Shown: positions 53,487 through 62,496, counted from the stretch's first letter. The stretch: DNA of 64,000 nt from Christensenella sp034926635 (GCA_034926635.1 JAYFQX010000003.1:118796-182795), one strand, 5' to 3'. Translations and numbers: made by a program. Notes: generated by a model from the sequence alone, not told the origin.

Positions 53487-54347
53487 CTAAATTTCCCTTC
53501 CTAAGAGTCCTTTTGGTCTGATCAGCAGAATCACAATCATTGCAATATACATACTGAACATTGCAAACTCCGGAAACAGCGCCTTGCCGAAAGCATCAAT
53601 CAGGCCAATAATAATACTTCCTAAAAACGCTCCCTGTACGCTGCCGACGCCCCCTACAATAATAACGATCAACGCCATCATAAACATCTCGCTGCCCATG
53701 GTGTTGGATACACCTAAAAGCTGCGCCCCGATCGTCCCCGCAAAACCTGCAATAAAGGATGCAATGAAGAAAACCAGCGCCTGTACAAACATCAGGTTAA
53801 TGCCAAGCCCCATCGTCATTTGCTTATCGTCCATACCCGCCTTTACCATGGAGCCAAGTTTGGTTTTATCCTGCATCCACCATAAAAGCAACGCCAAAAC
53901 AACGCCTACAATAATAATTACGATACGTACCAATGCAAAATTGAATCCGCCGATTTCCACTGAAGTATTGAGTGCAGGATCCGTAAACTGTAGCCTTGCA
54001 CGACCTCCCCAGATCCATAAACATATATTTGTTATGATATAAACAAACCCAAAGGTCAGTAGTAATTGCTCGTTTGCCTGCTTATACAACTTGCGCAGGA
54101 AAAAACGTTCGATTGCCATCCCAACCAAACCGCCAACCACGCCGCCGATGACTGCGGCTAGCCAAAAATTCATTTTCAGTTGAACGGCAATTGTCCATCC
54201 GACATATGCACCCAACATGTAAATCGCCCCATGAGCCATGTTGGTAATCCCCATGATTCCCATCACAAGAGACATGCCTGCCGCAATCAGGAACAACACC
54301 ATTCCATATGAAATTCCATTGAATAATACCGGAACAAAGATATCCAA
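53487..54347 (-). CDS. livH: Branched-chain amino acid ABC transporter permease LivH
   Basis: A membrane permease with eight or so helices; family segments are GMSLVMGIMGITNMAHGAIYMLGAY and VIIVGGVGSVQGAFLGSIIIG. The open frame reaches ATG 54446, but its first 33 residues are hydrophilic and unlike LivH; a TTG at 54347 stands nine bases after GGGGG and gives 286 aa, the usual length, so I use it. Confidence 0.9.
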   Translation of the reverse strand: MDIFVPVLFNGISYGMVLFLIAAGMSLVMGIMGITNMAHGAIYMLGAYVGWTIAVQLKMNFWLAAVIGGVVGGLVGMAIERFFLRKLYKQANEQLLLTFGFVYIITNICLWIWGGRARLQFTDPALNTSVEIGGFNFALVRIVIIIVGVVLALLLWWMQDKTKLGSMVKAGMDDKQMTMGLGINLMFVQALVFFIASFIAGFAGTIGAQLLGVSNTMGSEMFMMALIVIIVGGVGSVQGAFLGSIIIGLIDAFGKALFPEFAMFSMYIAMIVILLIRPKGLLGREI

Positions 54348-54487
54348 GATTTCAGTCCCCCTTCCTGATGTAGCCACTTCAGAAGTCGTTTTTACTGTTG
54401 GATAATCCCGGCATCCCCGGTTCCCCGGGGAAAGCCGGTTATCCATTGTTGTGTCAATTTAACAATTTCAATTGCTGATTTCTTTCC

Positions 54488-55768
54488 TTATTCCGCAGTT
54501 AATCTGGAATCACGGATTTGCGAGATTGTCGCAATCGGCGCGGAAAGCTGAATCGTCCCGTCTTCCGCTTTTTCCGCCTGCGTTACATAAAGATCCGTAA
54601 TTGCAACCCCTGACGGTTCAAACGTAAGCTGTCCTGCAGGCGTTTCCATATTAAGAGACGTAATGGCCGGCCACATGACTTCATAAGAATCATCGCCATT
54701 CGTTTTTTCCAACGCTGCAAGCAGCACCTTTGTCAGCGTATACGCATTTTGCTCAGACGAACTTGGCAGCGTACCGGTTTTTGCCATAATGCCTTCGACA
54801 AACGTTTTATTGGCTGCATTGTCAAGCTGCCATGTATAAGAAGCTTCCCCTTCAATCCCAAGAGCAACATCGCCCAGTTCAGCTAATGCTTCTGGCGTAT
54901 AGTCCGCATCTTGCGTAATTGTAAAGAGTTTATCTTTCCTGCCAGACTGCTGGAACTGATAAACGAATTTGCTGACTTCAGCAGGACCATTCAGTGCATA
55001 AAGCACGCAATCAGCCTGTGGGAGCGTTGCGATATAGGAGCTGTAATCATCTGTGCCAGGTTCCGGAAATACTTCGCTGACCACTTCTCCGCCGCCGCTT
55101 TCAAAACCGCTCTTGATTCCATTTGCAAAAGCAATTTTTCCGGCCATGTTGCAGGCAACAATCGCCATCGTTTTATATCCCTGTTCCGCAATCCATTTTC
55201 CGAAAGGCTCGGTCTGAGCTTCGCAGGTCGTCGGGTACTGGATATAATGGTTGTCTGCTAGCTCGATAGTGTCATACATGCCGTTTACCAAAGAGGTAAT
55301 GATAACATCTTTTTCCTTGGCAAGCGGTGCAATCGCAAGATGCGCATCCCCCATCAGCGGTCCGATAACCAATTTAACGCCATCTTTTTCTGTAATATTT
55401 TTGAAACCTTCTACCGCTTTTGTGGGATCGGAAGCACTGTCGTAGTCAACCAACTCAATCGTTTTTCCTGCAACCTTGTAATCTGCTTCTTCCAAAGCCA
55501 ATTCAATACCAGCTTTGAATTTCGCGCCAAGGTCTGCAACAACGCCTGTATAGTCGAGCAACGCGCCAATCTTGATTGTACCGCCGTCAGACGATGCATC
55601 TTGCGCTGCCTGCTGGGTAGCTTCCGTTGTAGCCTCTGCAACTGCCGCAGAAGATTCTGCTGGTGCGCTTGATTGTGTCGAAGCGCCTGTGCACCCTGCC
55701 AGCGCAAAACTTGTTACCAGTACTATAACAATTACTAACGCTATAACTTTTTTCATCTTCCTCTTCAT
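54488..55768 (-). CDS. livK: Branched-chain amino acid-type binding lipoprotein LivK
   Basis: A 426-aa extracellular binding protein (Peripla_BP_6). Signal peptide with lipobox ALAGC (Cys26), a Ser/Ala/Glu/Thr linker (about 27-60), then the ligand domain starting TIKIGALLDYTGVVADLGAKF and containing LVIGPLMGDAHLAIAPLAKE. ATG 55768 lies almost on top of AAGGAG, so the in-frame ATG at 55756 may be the true start. The ligand may be a branched-chain amino acid, another amino acid, an amide or a short peptide; context favours an amino acid derivative that feeds the downstream catabolic genes. Confidence 0.92.
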   Translation of the reverse strand: MKRKMKKVIALVIVIVLVTSFALAGCTGASTQSSAPAESSAAVAEATTEATQQAAQDASSDGGTIKIGALLDYTGVVADLGAKFKAGIELALEEADYKVAGKTIELVDYDSASDPTKAVEGFKNITEKDGVKLVIGPLMGDAHLAIAPLAKEKDVIITSLVNGMYDTIELADNHYIQYPTTCEAQTEPFGKWIAEQGYKTMAIVACNMAGKIAFANGIKSGFESGGGEVVSEVFPEPGTDDYSSYIATLPQADCVLYALNGPAEVSKFVYQFQQSGRKDKLFTITQDADYTPEALAELGDVALGIEGEASYTWQLDNAANKTFVEGIMAKTGTLPSSSEQNAYTLTKVLLAALEKTNGDDSYEVMWPAITSLNMETPAGQLTFEPSGVAITDLYVTQAEKAEDGTIQLSAPIATISQIRDSRLTAE

Positions 55769-55870
55769 CTCCTTATTTTTTATAGACGATGCAATCCAGT
55801 CGCATCTTAGATTTGTTTTTTAAAATTCTAATTTCAAATTTTTTGATAAATTACATCACTTCCCTTTTTT

Positions 55871-55897
55871 TTAAAAAACTGTTTCTATCAGCACCAT
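55871..55897 (-). promoter_or_regulatory. Possible leader peptide M-V-L-I-E-T-V-F upstream of livK
   Basis: An eight-codon frame (ATG to TAA) has a perfect GGAGGTG ribosome site five bases upstream, far stronger than that of livK. Four of the seven residues after Met are branched-chain (Val, Leu, Ile, Val), suggestive of attenuation in a Liv-type operon. No clear terminator/antiterminator pair was found in the 100 bases that follow. Confidence 0.4.
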
Positions 55898-55997
55898 TCG
55901 TCCACCTCCGGATAGCAAACCAACGTTGTTTAACACCATTGAAATAATTTTGATTTTATTTAAACACATTTTTTCATGTTATGCAATATATTTTTTT

Positions 55998-56103
55998 AAA
56001 TATTTCATTTAAAATTTAAAATATTTATAATTCACCCTAAAATTAGCTTTATTCTGAATTATATAATTATAAATATTTCATTTATTGTTTTCATGAAATA
56101 TTT
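55998..56103. repeat. Three copies of AAATATTTCAT in the livK leader
   Basis: AAATATTTCATTTA occurs at 55998-56011 and 56071-56084, and its inverse ATGAAATATTT at 56093-56103, so the last two form an 11-bp hairpin with an 11-base loop. The whole 55.77-56.61 kb gap is strongly AT-rich and shows no convincing gene; its other recognisable signals are listed separately. Confidence 0.55.
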
Positions 56104-56412
56104 TTTAATGAAATCGCAAAGTTGCCGGATTATAAATTCTGGTATCTACAGGTACACAAAAAAATCTAAATATAAAATTGAAAAACTGTCATTCAGACAT
56201 GTTGTCACCGGTGGGAGAAACCGGATTCTCTTCGTTGGTTATATCTACAAAAACGCTATCTTTCTATTCACTTTTAAATGTCGTTATAATTCTCGTTGGT
56301 TTTATAGAGCAAGAAGGTGCAAATTCGTGTTTGCTATAATATTCAGTCACTTTGCAACAGGAGATTTTGTTGCATATTCATGTTGAATTACTGAATGCTC
56401 TATTAAAAAATA

Positions 56413-56459
56413 TTTAATATCATTAAACTAATTTTAATACAGTCGTTTTTTGAATGCAA
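56413..56459 (-). promoter_or_regulatory. Promoter and palindromic operator of the liv operon (copy 2)
   Basis: Minus strand TTGCAT (56459-56454), 17 bases, TAAAAT (56436-56431), three bases, then TTTAATGATATTAAA (56427-56413), a 15-bp palindrome with one mismatch. Matches copy 1 at 50.94-50.99 kb in every spacing. Transcription from here would give livK a leader of about 650 bases. Confidence 0.65.
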
Positions 56460-56606
56460 GCTTTTTTTTCAAAAAACGCTATTTTTTTTAATACAATTGT
56501 AAATTTGCGCATATTTTTTATAAATGCAACAAAAAGTCAGAGGTTTTTATAGGATTTTTTTAACGATAAATTCTGTCTTGTAAAAATATAATGATCATTA
56601 CTTCTC

Positions 56607-58616
56607 TCATTCCTCATTTTTAAATACGAGTGAATAATAATCCTTTTCCAATATTTTGGGAGACCAATAAAACTTTTGCGCTACTTCCTGCTGTAATCGT
56701 TCTATCTCTTCCGACGAAGGAAGCGGCTGCCCGGCTATGGGAAGAGTTTCTCCGCTGTCGGAATTAAATTGCAGTGAATCGGTCAAAAAGCTGCGATTCC
56801 CAAAGATCACCAACGGATCGGAATCGGAGAAAATATCTTGCCCCATCAATAACCGTGAATCATAAGGCAAGCTAAACAGATTAGAAAGCGTCGGCAGAAT
56901 ATCAAGGGAACAACACGGCTTGACCACTTCTTCCCCCTTGCTACCCGGCGTATAAAGCAAAAAAACACTTTTTGCATATTCAAAATTCATATCAACTTCA
57001 TGTCCCAAAAATTCGCTGATGGTATCCTTCGAAAGCCCATATGGTGGATGATCGGGGCTTAGGGCGATCACCGTTTTATCCGCAACGCCGGCTTCTTCAA
57101 GACGCTGCAGCAAAAGCTCCATCGCACGGTCAAGCTCTATGTTGCACGCAAGGTATGCCTTTGCCTCTTCGGAAAGCGGAAGGTCTTCTACTTCTGCGCG
57201 GTGCTTCTGCGACATGGCGTTATCTGCAAACGTATACGCCATATGTCCGGAAACTGTCATATAATAAGCATGGAAAGGCTGCCCGTTTAAATAATCCGGT
57301 GTGGAAAGCTCTATCATCTCAAGATCCGATTCCGGCCATATTTGCTGCACTTCCAGCCCATTTCCAAGCCCTTGATAGGTATATCCCATGTTGGGGTGGG
57401 AAAGATCTCTGTTATAATAATCATATGTATTGTTATGATATGCCCATGTCTGGTAGCCCAAGGCGGAAAATTGGTTGCCCAGCGCAAACGGCAGTGAATT
57501 CCCATTTTTCCCGGAAAGGTACATACTCCATACGCCGGGTTTGGGAATCAGTCCCAGGCAATTGACATATTCTCCGTCGGAGGTACTTACTTCCCATTCG
57601 GGGCAATAGAAATCCGTAAATTGGAAGCCGTCATGGTACATTTTATAAAGCGTTGGCGTTAATTGCTCGTCTATCGCATAGGGCGCGAACGCCTCCGCCG
57701 TAATCGTAATCAGGTTATATCCTGCAAACATGCCGGTATATTCGTTTTTCCGTGTTGGTTGAACGCTTTGAAAATATTCGTGCATGGCGCGCGTTTCATC
57801 ATCTTGCGCATTTTCAATGAGCGAGTCAAAGTCAATCTCCAGGACATTATCTCCATACTCAACAGTTGGCTTCTCCTGGGTCGCTTCTGCCGAATGTAGC
57901 GGCGGCTGTTCCAGTGGTTGCTGTTCTTGGGATTGCGGTGTCTCTTGCGGGAGCTGCGCCGCTTGTGCAGCGGGTTCCTGCCCAAAAAAATGTCGCTGCA
58001 CATTGAGCCGAAATGTTGTATATAATCCCAGCTTGTCCACTGATTGGTTGAGCGACGGGTTACTCGTATAATACTCATACGGCGTAAAATAACTCGTCCC
58101 AAATACAGGAAGCAACGCGACTGCACCAAAATGAAAAGCAAAGGCAAACGCCAGCATCACAAGTGCGCCGCGCCAATTTTTTCCGCCGTGGAGTTTTCGT
58201 CCAAATACCAAAAATGCCGCAAATGGCAGCGCCATCAAAACCACAAACAGCCACTTTTTAGAGAAAGTTGCCCAGATATTTCCACCAAAGCCAAGTGCTT
58301 CCATGCCATTGATAATAGAAAACACCGTCAAATAAGTGCTGAACATAAAGTAATAAAACATTTGTATGATATAAACAGCGCAAATCAACGCAAAAAAGAT
58401 CGCAGCCAAAACAAATCTTGCTTTTTGCGGCAAAAATGAACAAAGCGCAGTCAAAAATGCAGCGAGCGCAGCCGAAAACAATGCAATGAAGACAAGCCCC
58501 ACGCCAAAATATTCCACGCCCTGCAAGATCCGTATCAGCGATTCACAATAGAATAAAGTACAGAAAAACCATAGAAAAAGCCGGAATTGGTTCTTTGCGA
58601 AAAAAAATGATTTCAT
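56607..58616 (-). CDS. LTA-synthase/phosphoglycerol-transferase-like membrane sulfatase-fold protein
   Basis: A 669-aa envelope protein with about five N-terminal transmembrane helices, then a Pro/Gln-rich linker (AAQLPQETPQSQEQQPLEQP) and an extracellular alkaline-phosphatase-superfamily domain: NLITITAEAFAPYAIDEQ, the TSDGEY segment that in LtaS bears the catalytic threonine, and ALSPDHPPYGL near the C-terminus. Start ATG 58616 follows CGGAGGG; the longer frame from 58733 adds 39 unlikely residues. Probably transfers phosphoglycerol or similar groups to a cell-surface polymer. No glycan genes nearby. Confidence 0.82.
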   Translation of the reverse strand: MKSFFFAKNQFRLFLWFFCTLFYCESLIRILQGVEYFGVGLVFIALFSAALAAFLTALCSFLPQKARFVLAAIFFALICAVYIIQMFYYFMFSTYLTVFSIINGMEALGFGGNIWATFSKKWLFVVLMALPFAAFLVFGRKLHGGKNWRGALVMLAFAFAFHFGAVALLPVFGTSYFTPYEYYTSNPSLNQSVDKLGLYTTFRLNVQRHFFGQEPAAQAAQLPQETPQSQEQQPLEQPPLHSAEATQEKPTVEYGDNVLEIDFDSLIENAQDDETRAMHEYFQSVQPTRKNEYTGMFAGYNLITITAEAFAPYAIDEQLTPTLYKMYHDGFQFTDFYCPEWEVSTSDGEYVNCLGLIPKPGVWSMYLSGKNGNSLPFALGNQFSALGYQTWAYHNNTYDYYNRDLSHPNMGYTYQGLGNGLEVQQIWPESDLEMIELSTPDYLNGQPFHAYYMTVSGHMAYTFADNAMSQKHRAEVEDLPLSEEAKAYLACNIELDRAMELLLQRLEEAGVADKTVIALSPDHPPYGLSKDTISEFLGHEVDMNFEYAKSVFLLYTPGSKGEEVVKPCCSLDILPTLSNLFSLPYDSRLLMGQDIFSDSDPLVIFGNRSFLTDSLQFNSDSGETLPIAGQPLPSSEEIERLQQEVAQKFYWSPKILEKDYYSLVFKNEE

Positions 58617-58742
58617 CAACCCTCCGCAGGTAATATGAATTTCAGGCACAAAAATCGTGCGCCAAACACACCTATTTTTCATTTTACCCGCTTCTCTGCA
58701 AACCGGCAAGAACAACTGTTGCAATTCGCACATAAAACTATA

Positions 58743-59370
58743 TTATCTGCCAAAAATATTCAAGATGCCGTGGAGCAGAAAAGTAGAATAACAATTTTTT
58801 GTTTTTAAGCGTAATACACCGAGCACAAGTCCATAGAAAAGGCCAACTATCGCCTTCCAAAACAAAACGTTCGACAGATTCTCTTCTGTATGTAAAACAA
58901 GCGAATCGACATACCCAAGATGCCACAAGGCAAACAGCGCAGACGTCACCAAGTATACCACCCACGCGCGTCCGATTACTTTTTGCAAGCCGTTCCACAA
59001 CAGTCCCCTGAAAATGATTTCCTCAAAAAGAGGCACAACCATACTCCCGTAAAACAGCAGAATAAACGACTGCAGGTCGGCTTCCTGCGTTAAAACAGGC
59101 GTTAAAATAAAAAGTCCCGCATAAATCCCCGTACCGATCCAGTAACAGGCGCCAAACTTATCCGGGAAAAAAGCCACTTGTTTTTTTATATCGTCGGGCA
59201 ATCAACAAAATGATCGCCGTCAAAATCAACATAGCAACCATACTGGCGAGACGATCTGTCTGCACTGCTTTTCCAGAAAACAAAAAAAATATTTGTTTTA
59301 TGCCAAAACGTGCTGCCTGAATGACTGCTAAAAAAATAACCGATGCCAAAACAGCTTTCCATATCCGCAT
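58743..59370 (-). pseudogene. CPBP-family intramembrane protease gene, frameshifted at an A7 tract
   Basis: Two overlapping frames together make one CPBP (CAAX/bacteriocin-processing) membrane protease of about 225 aa. The N-terminal part (59370-59158; ATG 59370 after AAGGA) reads MRIWKAVLASVIFLAVIQAA to LIARRYKK and then runs out of frame. The C-terminal part carries the EEIIFRG glutamate motif and ALWHLGYVDS. They join exactly if one A is removed from the run of seven at about 59187-59193. A mutation, an assembly error or polymerase slippage could each explain it. Confidence 0.8.
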
Positions 59371-59642
59371 ATATTTTTCCTTATCTCTTGCCAATCAAAA
59401 ATTTTATTTCCATATACTCAAGAAATATGTTTGAAAAGTTTTACCGCGCTTCATTGCATTCTTCATCTTTTTCAAAAAGGCGGCTGCTTTCGTACTCCGT
59501 ATTGTTCGGTGCAGCGCTCACAATCGAAACGTTATTTTTATTCCTGCTACATTTTCATAAGATTTCTTTTTTATCTTATACTTTTCTTCAAACCGGCGCA
59601 ATATGGAAAGCAAAAATCCAATGATGCTTTCTTCCATTGAAG

Positions 59643-59984
59643 ACTACAACCGTTTATGTTTCATACGTGCCATTTGTTTGCGTCATATCCCAAAACAGTG
59701 ACCGGTACGCGCCCGCGTGACAAACCTTACGGAACACCTGGAAAAGCAATTTTCCCGAAAAAATTTTAAAATCGTATGGTGTCCCAGCACGCCCGGATAT
59801 AAAAAATTCTAAAATTGCGGCGACCGTCATTAACAGCGATCTCTTTCGTGCCATGGATATCGGCGGGCTTAAAAAAGCTGGTCGGTTGTCCTTATGGTAT
59901 AAACTCACTAAACAAGATATTATAAGTTTTTCGGGCAATACTTATGGCATTACGCACGAAGAAAGGGTGGATCTCATCGTATAA
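59643..59984 (+). pseudogene. Possible decayed plus-strand gene, family not recognised
   Basis: A plus-strand frame free of stops except one TGA (59718-59720) encodes a protein-like sequence, including PEKILKSYGVPARPD, SKIAATVINSDLFRAMDIGG, KKAGRLSLWYKLTKQDI and SFSGNTYGITHEERVDLIV. It has no good start or ribosome site. I do not recognise a family. The composition (globular, evenly mixed) is more convincing than the antisense frame at 59654-59938. The stretch 59395-59642 shows nothing definite. Confidence 0.3.
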
Positions 59985-59991
59985 AACCAAT

Positions 59992-60027
59992 AAAAAAGGC
60001 TTTTCTGTATTCACACAGCAAAGCCTT
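59992..60027 (-). terminator. Terminator after the prepilin gene
   Basis: AAGGCTTTTCTG and CAGCAAAGCCTT form a 12-bp stem (one mismatch) with an 8-base loop, followed on the minus strand by TTTTTT, 54 bases past the prepilin stop. Confidence 0.8.
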
Positions 60028-60080
60028 CTTACGGTTCTAACAGAACCTCGGACCCGTTTTATCCGTTCTGATAATTTGGC

Positions 60081-60845
60081 TCAACCGACTTTTTTCCAGC
60101 CGTTTGCAGCAAACCAATCCTCTACTTTTCCATTACCGACGTCAATTAATCCTGCGATGCCGTTTGTTTTTATGGCACCTTCTTTCCATCCTGTCGATAT
60201 ATTGCCGGAAACATAATAATTTCCGTCATAATAACAGGTATACGCCGCCCAACTTGCATGCGATGCATCATTGCTCGCGCTTGCAAACAAAATATATTCG
60301 GGCTTCCCGTTTACCATGACGCGCTTTGGCCTCCAATATAACGCGGTCTCGGCGCCATAAAGGTTTTTATCTCCAAATAATTTTCCCCATGTTCCATGGT
60401 CTCCGCTTTTGTCGAGCTTCGGCAGATTTCCGCCATGATCTTGATAATATTGGTTGATTAACTTGATATCACTATAAGGCCATGTAACTTTTTCAGCGGA
60501 TGTCTTAACATCATTGAGAATAGACTCCATCTCTCCCGCAGAATGCACGGAACATAAGACTTCGTTTTCCTTCACGCTGATCACGCCGTTGGCAGGACAT
60601 TTATACTGTGCTCTTTCTTCTTCAGAAAGACGGTTAAATTCTTCTTCCAAATCTTTCCCTTGATTGAGCGCTTGCTGTACCGCCAGCTGACGCCGAAGCG
60701 TATCCCGATTGGAAATACAAACCGCAGCTTGCGATTCGCTTACATAAGAAAGATATGCGGGAATACCGATCGCCATCAAAATGCCGATCACCGCCAATAC
60801 AATAATCAATTCTATCAACGTAAAACCAAATTTATAATTTTTCAT
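60081..60845 (-). CDS. Type IV prepilin-like protein with N-methylation motif
   Basis: A 254-aa secreted or pilus-associated protein. A short basic leader ends with the prepilin peptidase site in KFGFTLIELIIVLAVIGILMAIG (cleavage before Phe, Glu at +5), giving the hydrophobic assembly helix. The rest is a soluble domain with Cys pairs (CPANGV, VLCSV) and aromatic-rich segments. AGGAAAG precedes the ATG. No pilus ATPase, platform protein or peptidase gene is nearby, so it must use machinery encoded elsewhere. It follows putP by 33 bases. Confidence 0.85.
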   Translation of the reverse strand: MKNYKFGFTLIELIIVLAVIGILMAIGIPAYLSYVSESQAAVCISNRDTLRRQLAVQQALNQGKDLEEEFNRLSEEERAQYKCPANGVISVKENEVLCSVHSAGEMESILNDVKTSAEKVTWPYSDIKLINQYYQDHGGNLPKLDKSGDHGTWGKLFGDKNLYGAETALYWRPKRVMVNGKPEYILFASASNDASHASWAAYTCYYDGNYYVSGNISTGWKEGAIKTNGIAGLIDVGNGKVEDWFAANGWKKVG

Positions 60846-60878
60846 TTTTCTTTCCTCGTTACGGGATATCCAATAAGC

Positions 60879-62435
60879 CTATACCCCCGCTTTCACCTCA
60901 CTAAATTCCTTTTCAATATCTTTTGACGGAGGTGCCGTAAGCAAAGATACTACAACAATGCAAATACAGGAGAATATAAAGGCCGGAAGCAATTCATAAA
61001 TGTTAAACGCCCCGCCCAGAGGACGAATCACAAGTTTCCAGAAAAACACCATTGCGCCGCCTCCCAGCATCCCGGCAAGTGCACCGGCGCGGTTAATCCT
61101 CTTCCAAAACAGGCAGAACAGCATCAGCGGTCCAAATGTTGCGCCAAAGCCCGCCCATGCAAATGAGACTATCTTAAAGATGATACTGTTTTCATCCAAG
61201 GCAATAAAAATCGCAACAACAGTGATCGCAACCAACGCCAGTCTTGACATTCGCATAACCTGTTTTTCCGTTGCCTTTTTCTTAAAAAGGCCCTGATAAA
61301 TATTCTTAGAAAATGCCGATGCCGCAATCAACAAATAAGAATCAGAAGAACTGATCGTCGCAGCTAAGATCCCTGCCATCACAAAACCTGCAATTAATGC
61401 AGGAAGCATATTAGTAGAAAGCAAAATGAAGATACTTTCCGCCTCTGAAGCTGTGGCAAGCGCTGTCGGAAACAGCACCCTTCCGATAATCCCAATAAAA
61501 ATTGCCGCTGCTAAAGAAATAAGACACCAGCCTGTTGCAATCCTACGGGCGCGCGGCAATTCATTTTCTTTTCGAATTGCCATAAACCGCAATAAGACCT
61601 GTGGCATTCCAAAGTAGCCGAGTCCCCATGCAAGAGTAGAAACAATAGATAAAAAGCCATAGCCGGCGGCAGGTCCAAATGCAGGCATCCCATTGCTCAC
61701 CACCTGTACGCCGTCCTTTACAATCGGTGTCGCAATCCCGAAAAACTCAAAAAAGCCAGGGAAACTTTCTGCGTTTTGTACCACAGAACCCAGTCCGCCG
61801 GCTGCGGCAGTCCCTACAATCAAAATCACAATCAAAGCGACCACCATGACAATTGCCTGCATAAAATCCGAAGCACTTTCTGCAAGAAAGCCGCCTAAAA
61901 CCGTATAGGCTAATACAAAGACCGCCCCTAAAATCATCATGGCAATATAGGGTGTCCCAAATAATGTTGAGAACAATTTACCGCAAGTAACAAGACAACT
62001 GGAAGCATATACCGTAAAGAAAATCAGGATAAATAATGCAGCGATAGTTAAAATGATTTTTTTATTTTCCTTAAACCTGTTTGAAAAAAACTCCGGCAGT
62101 GTAATTGCATTACCTGCTTTAATACTGTAACGCCGCAAACGTTTGGAAACAATCAGCCAGTTAATATAGGTTCCTGCAGCCAGCCCGATCGCCGTCCACA
62201 TTGCATCGGCAAGTCCGCACCAATACGCAACCCCCGGCAGACCCATCAACAGCCACCCGCTCATATCAGATGCTTCTGCACTCATGGCCGCTACCCATGG
62301 TCCTAAACTTCTGCCTCCCAAAAAATAATTTTCGGAATTTTTATTGGCGCGCTTTGCAAAAGCAACGCCGATCGCAATGACAATCGCCATATAAATCAAC
62401 ATTGCAATCAAAATTTTTAGTTTATCGGCTTCCAT
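60879..62435 (-). CDS. putP: Sodium/proline symporter
   Basis: A 518-aa sodium:solute symporter with about 13 transmembrane helices. Segments matching PutP include FLGGRSLGPWVAAMSAEASDMSGWLLMG, the sodium-site region GGFLAESASDFMQAIVMV and WAGFGATFGPLMLF. Start ATG 62435 has GGGGGA just upstream; the frame extends eight residues further without support. Proline is a common Stickland electron acceptor, fitting an amino-acid-fermenting host. Confidence 0.92.
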   Translation of the reverse strand: MEADKLKILIAMLIYMAIVIAIGVAFAKRANKNSENYFLGGRSLGPWVAAMSAEASDMSGWLLMGLPGVAYWCGLADAMWTAIGLAAGTYINWLIVSKRLRRYSIKAGNAITLPEFFSNRFKENKKIILTIAALFILIFFTVYASSCLVTCGKLFSTLFGTPYIAMMILGAVFVLAYTVLGGFLAESASDFMQAIVMVVALIVILIVGTAAAGGLGSVVQNAESFPGFFEFFGIATPIVKDGVQVVSNGMPAFGPAAGYGFLSIVSTLAWGLGYFGMPQVLLRFMAIRKENELPRARRIATGWCLISLAAAIFIGIIGRVLFPTALATASEAESIFILLSTNMLPALIAGFVMAGILAATISSSDSYLLIAASAFSKNIYQGLFKKKATEKQVMRMSRLALVAITVVAIFIALDENSIIFKIVSFAWAGFGATFGPLMLFCLFWKRINRAGALAGMLGGGAMVFFWKLVIRPLGGAFNIYELLPAFIFSCICIVVVSLLTAPPSKDIEKEFSEVKAGV

Positions 62436-62496
62436 ATTTTCCCCCATCAAACATTTCATATAAAAGAATTGTCACTTCATTAATAATTGCATTTTT

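Noticed and set aside
56341..56385. Second leader-like frame M-N-M-Q-Q-N-L-L-L-Q-S-D on the minus strand
   Set aside because: Three consecutive Leu codons are suggestive, but there is no ribosome site and the frame coincides with a hairpin.
56093..56386. 97-codon plus-strand frame in the livK upstream region
   Set aside because: No ribosome site, Lys/Tyr/Phe-rich translation of AT-rich DNA, no recognisable domain, and it overlaps the proposed leader.
59654..59938. 94-codon minus-strand frame
   Set aside because: Less protein-like than the opposite-strand remnant, without ribosome site or neighbours; not counted as a gene.
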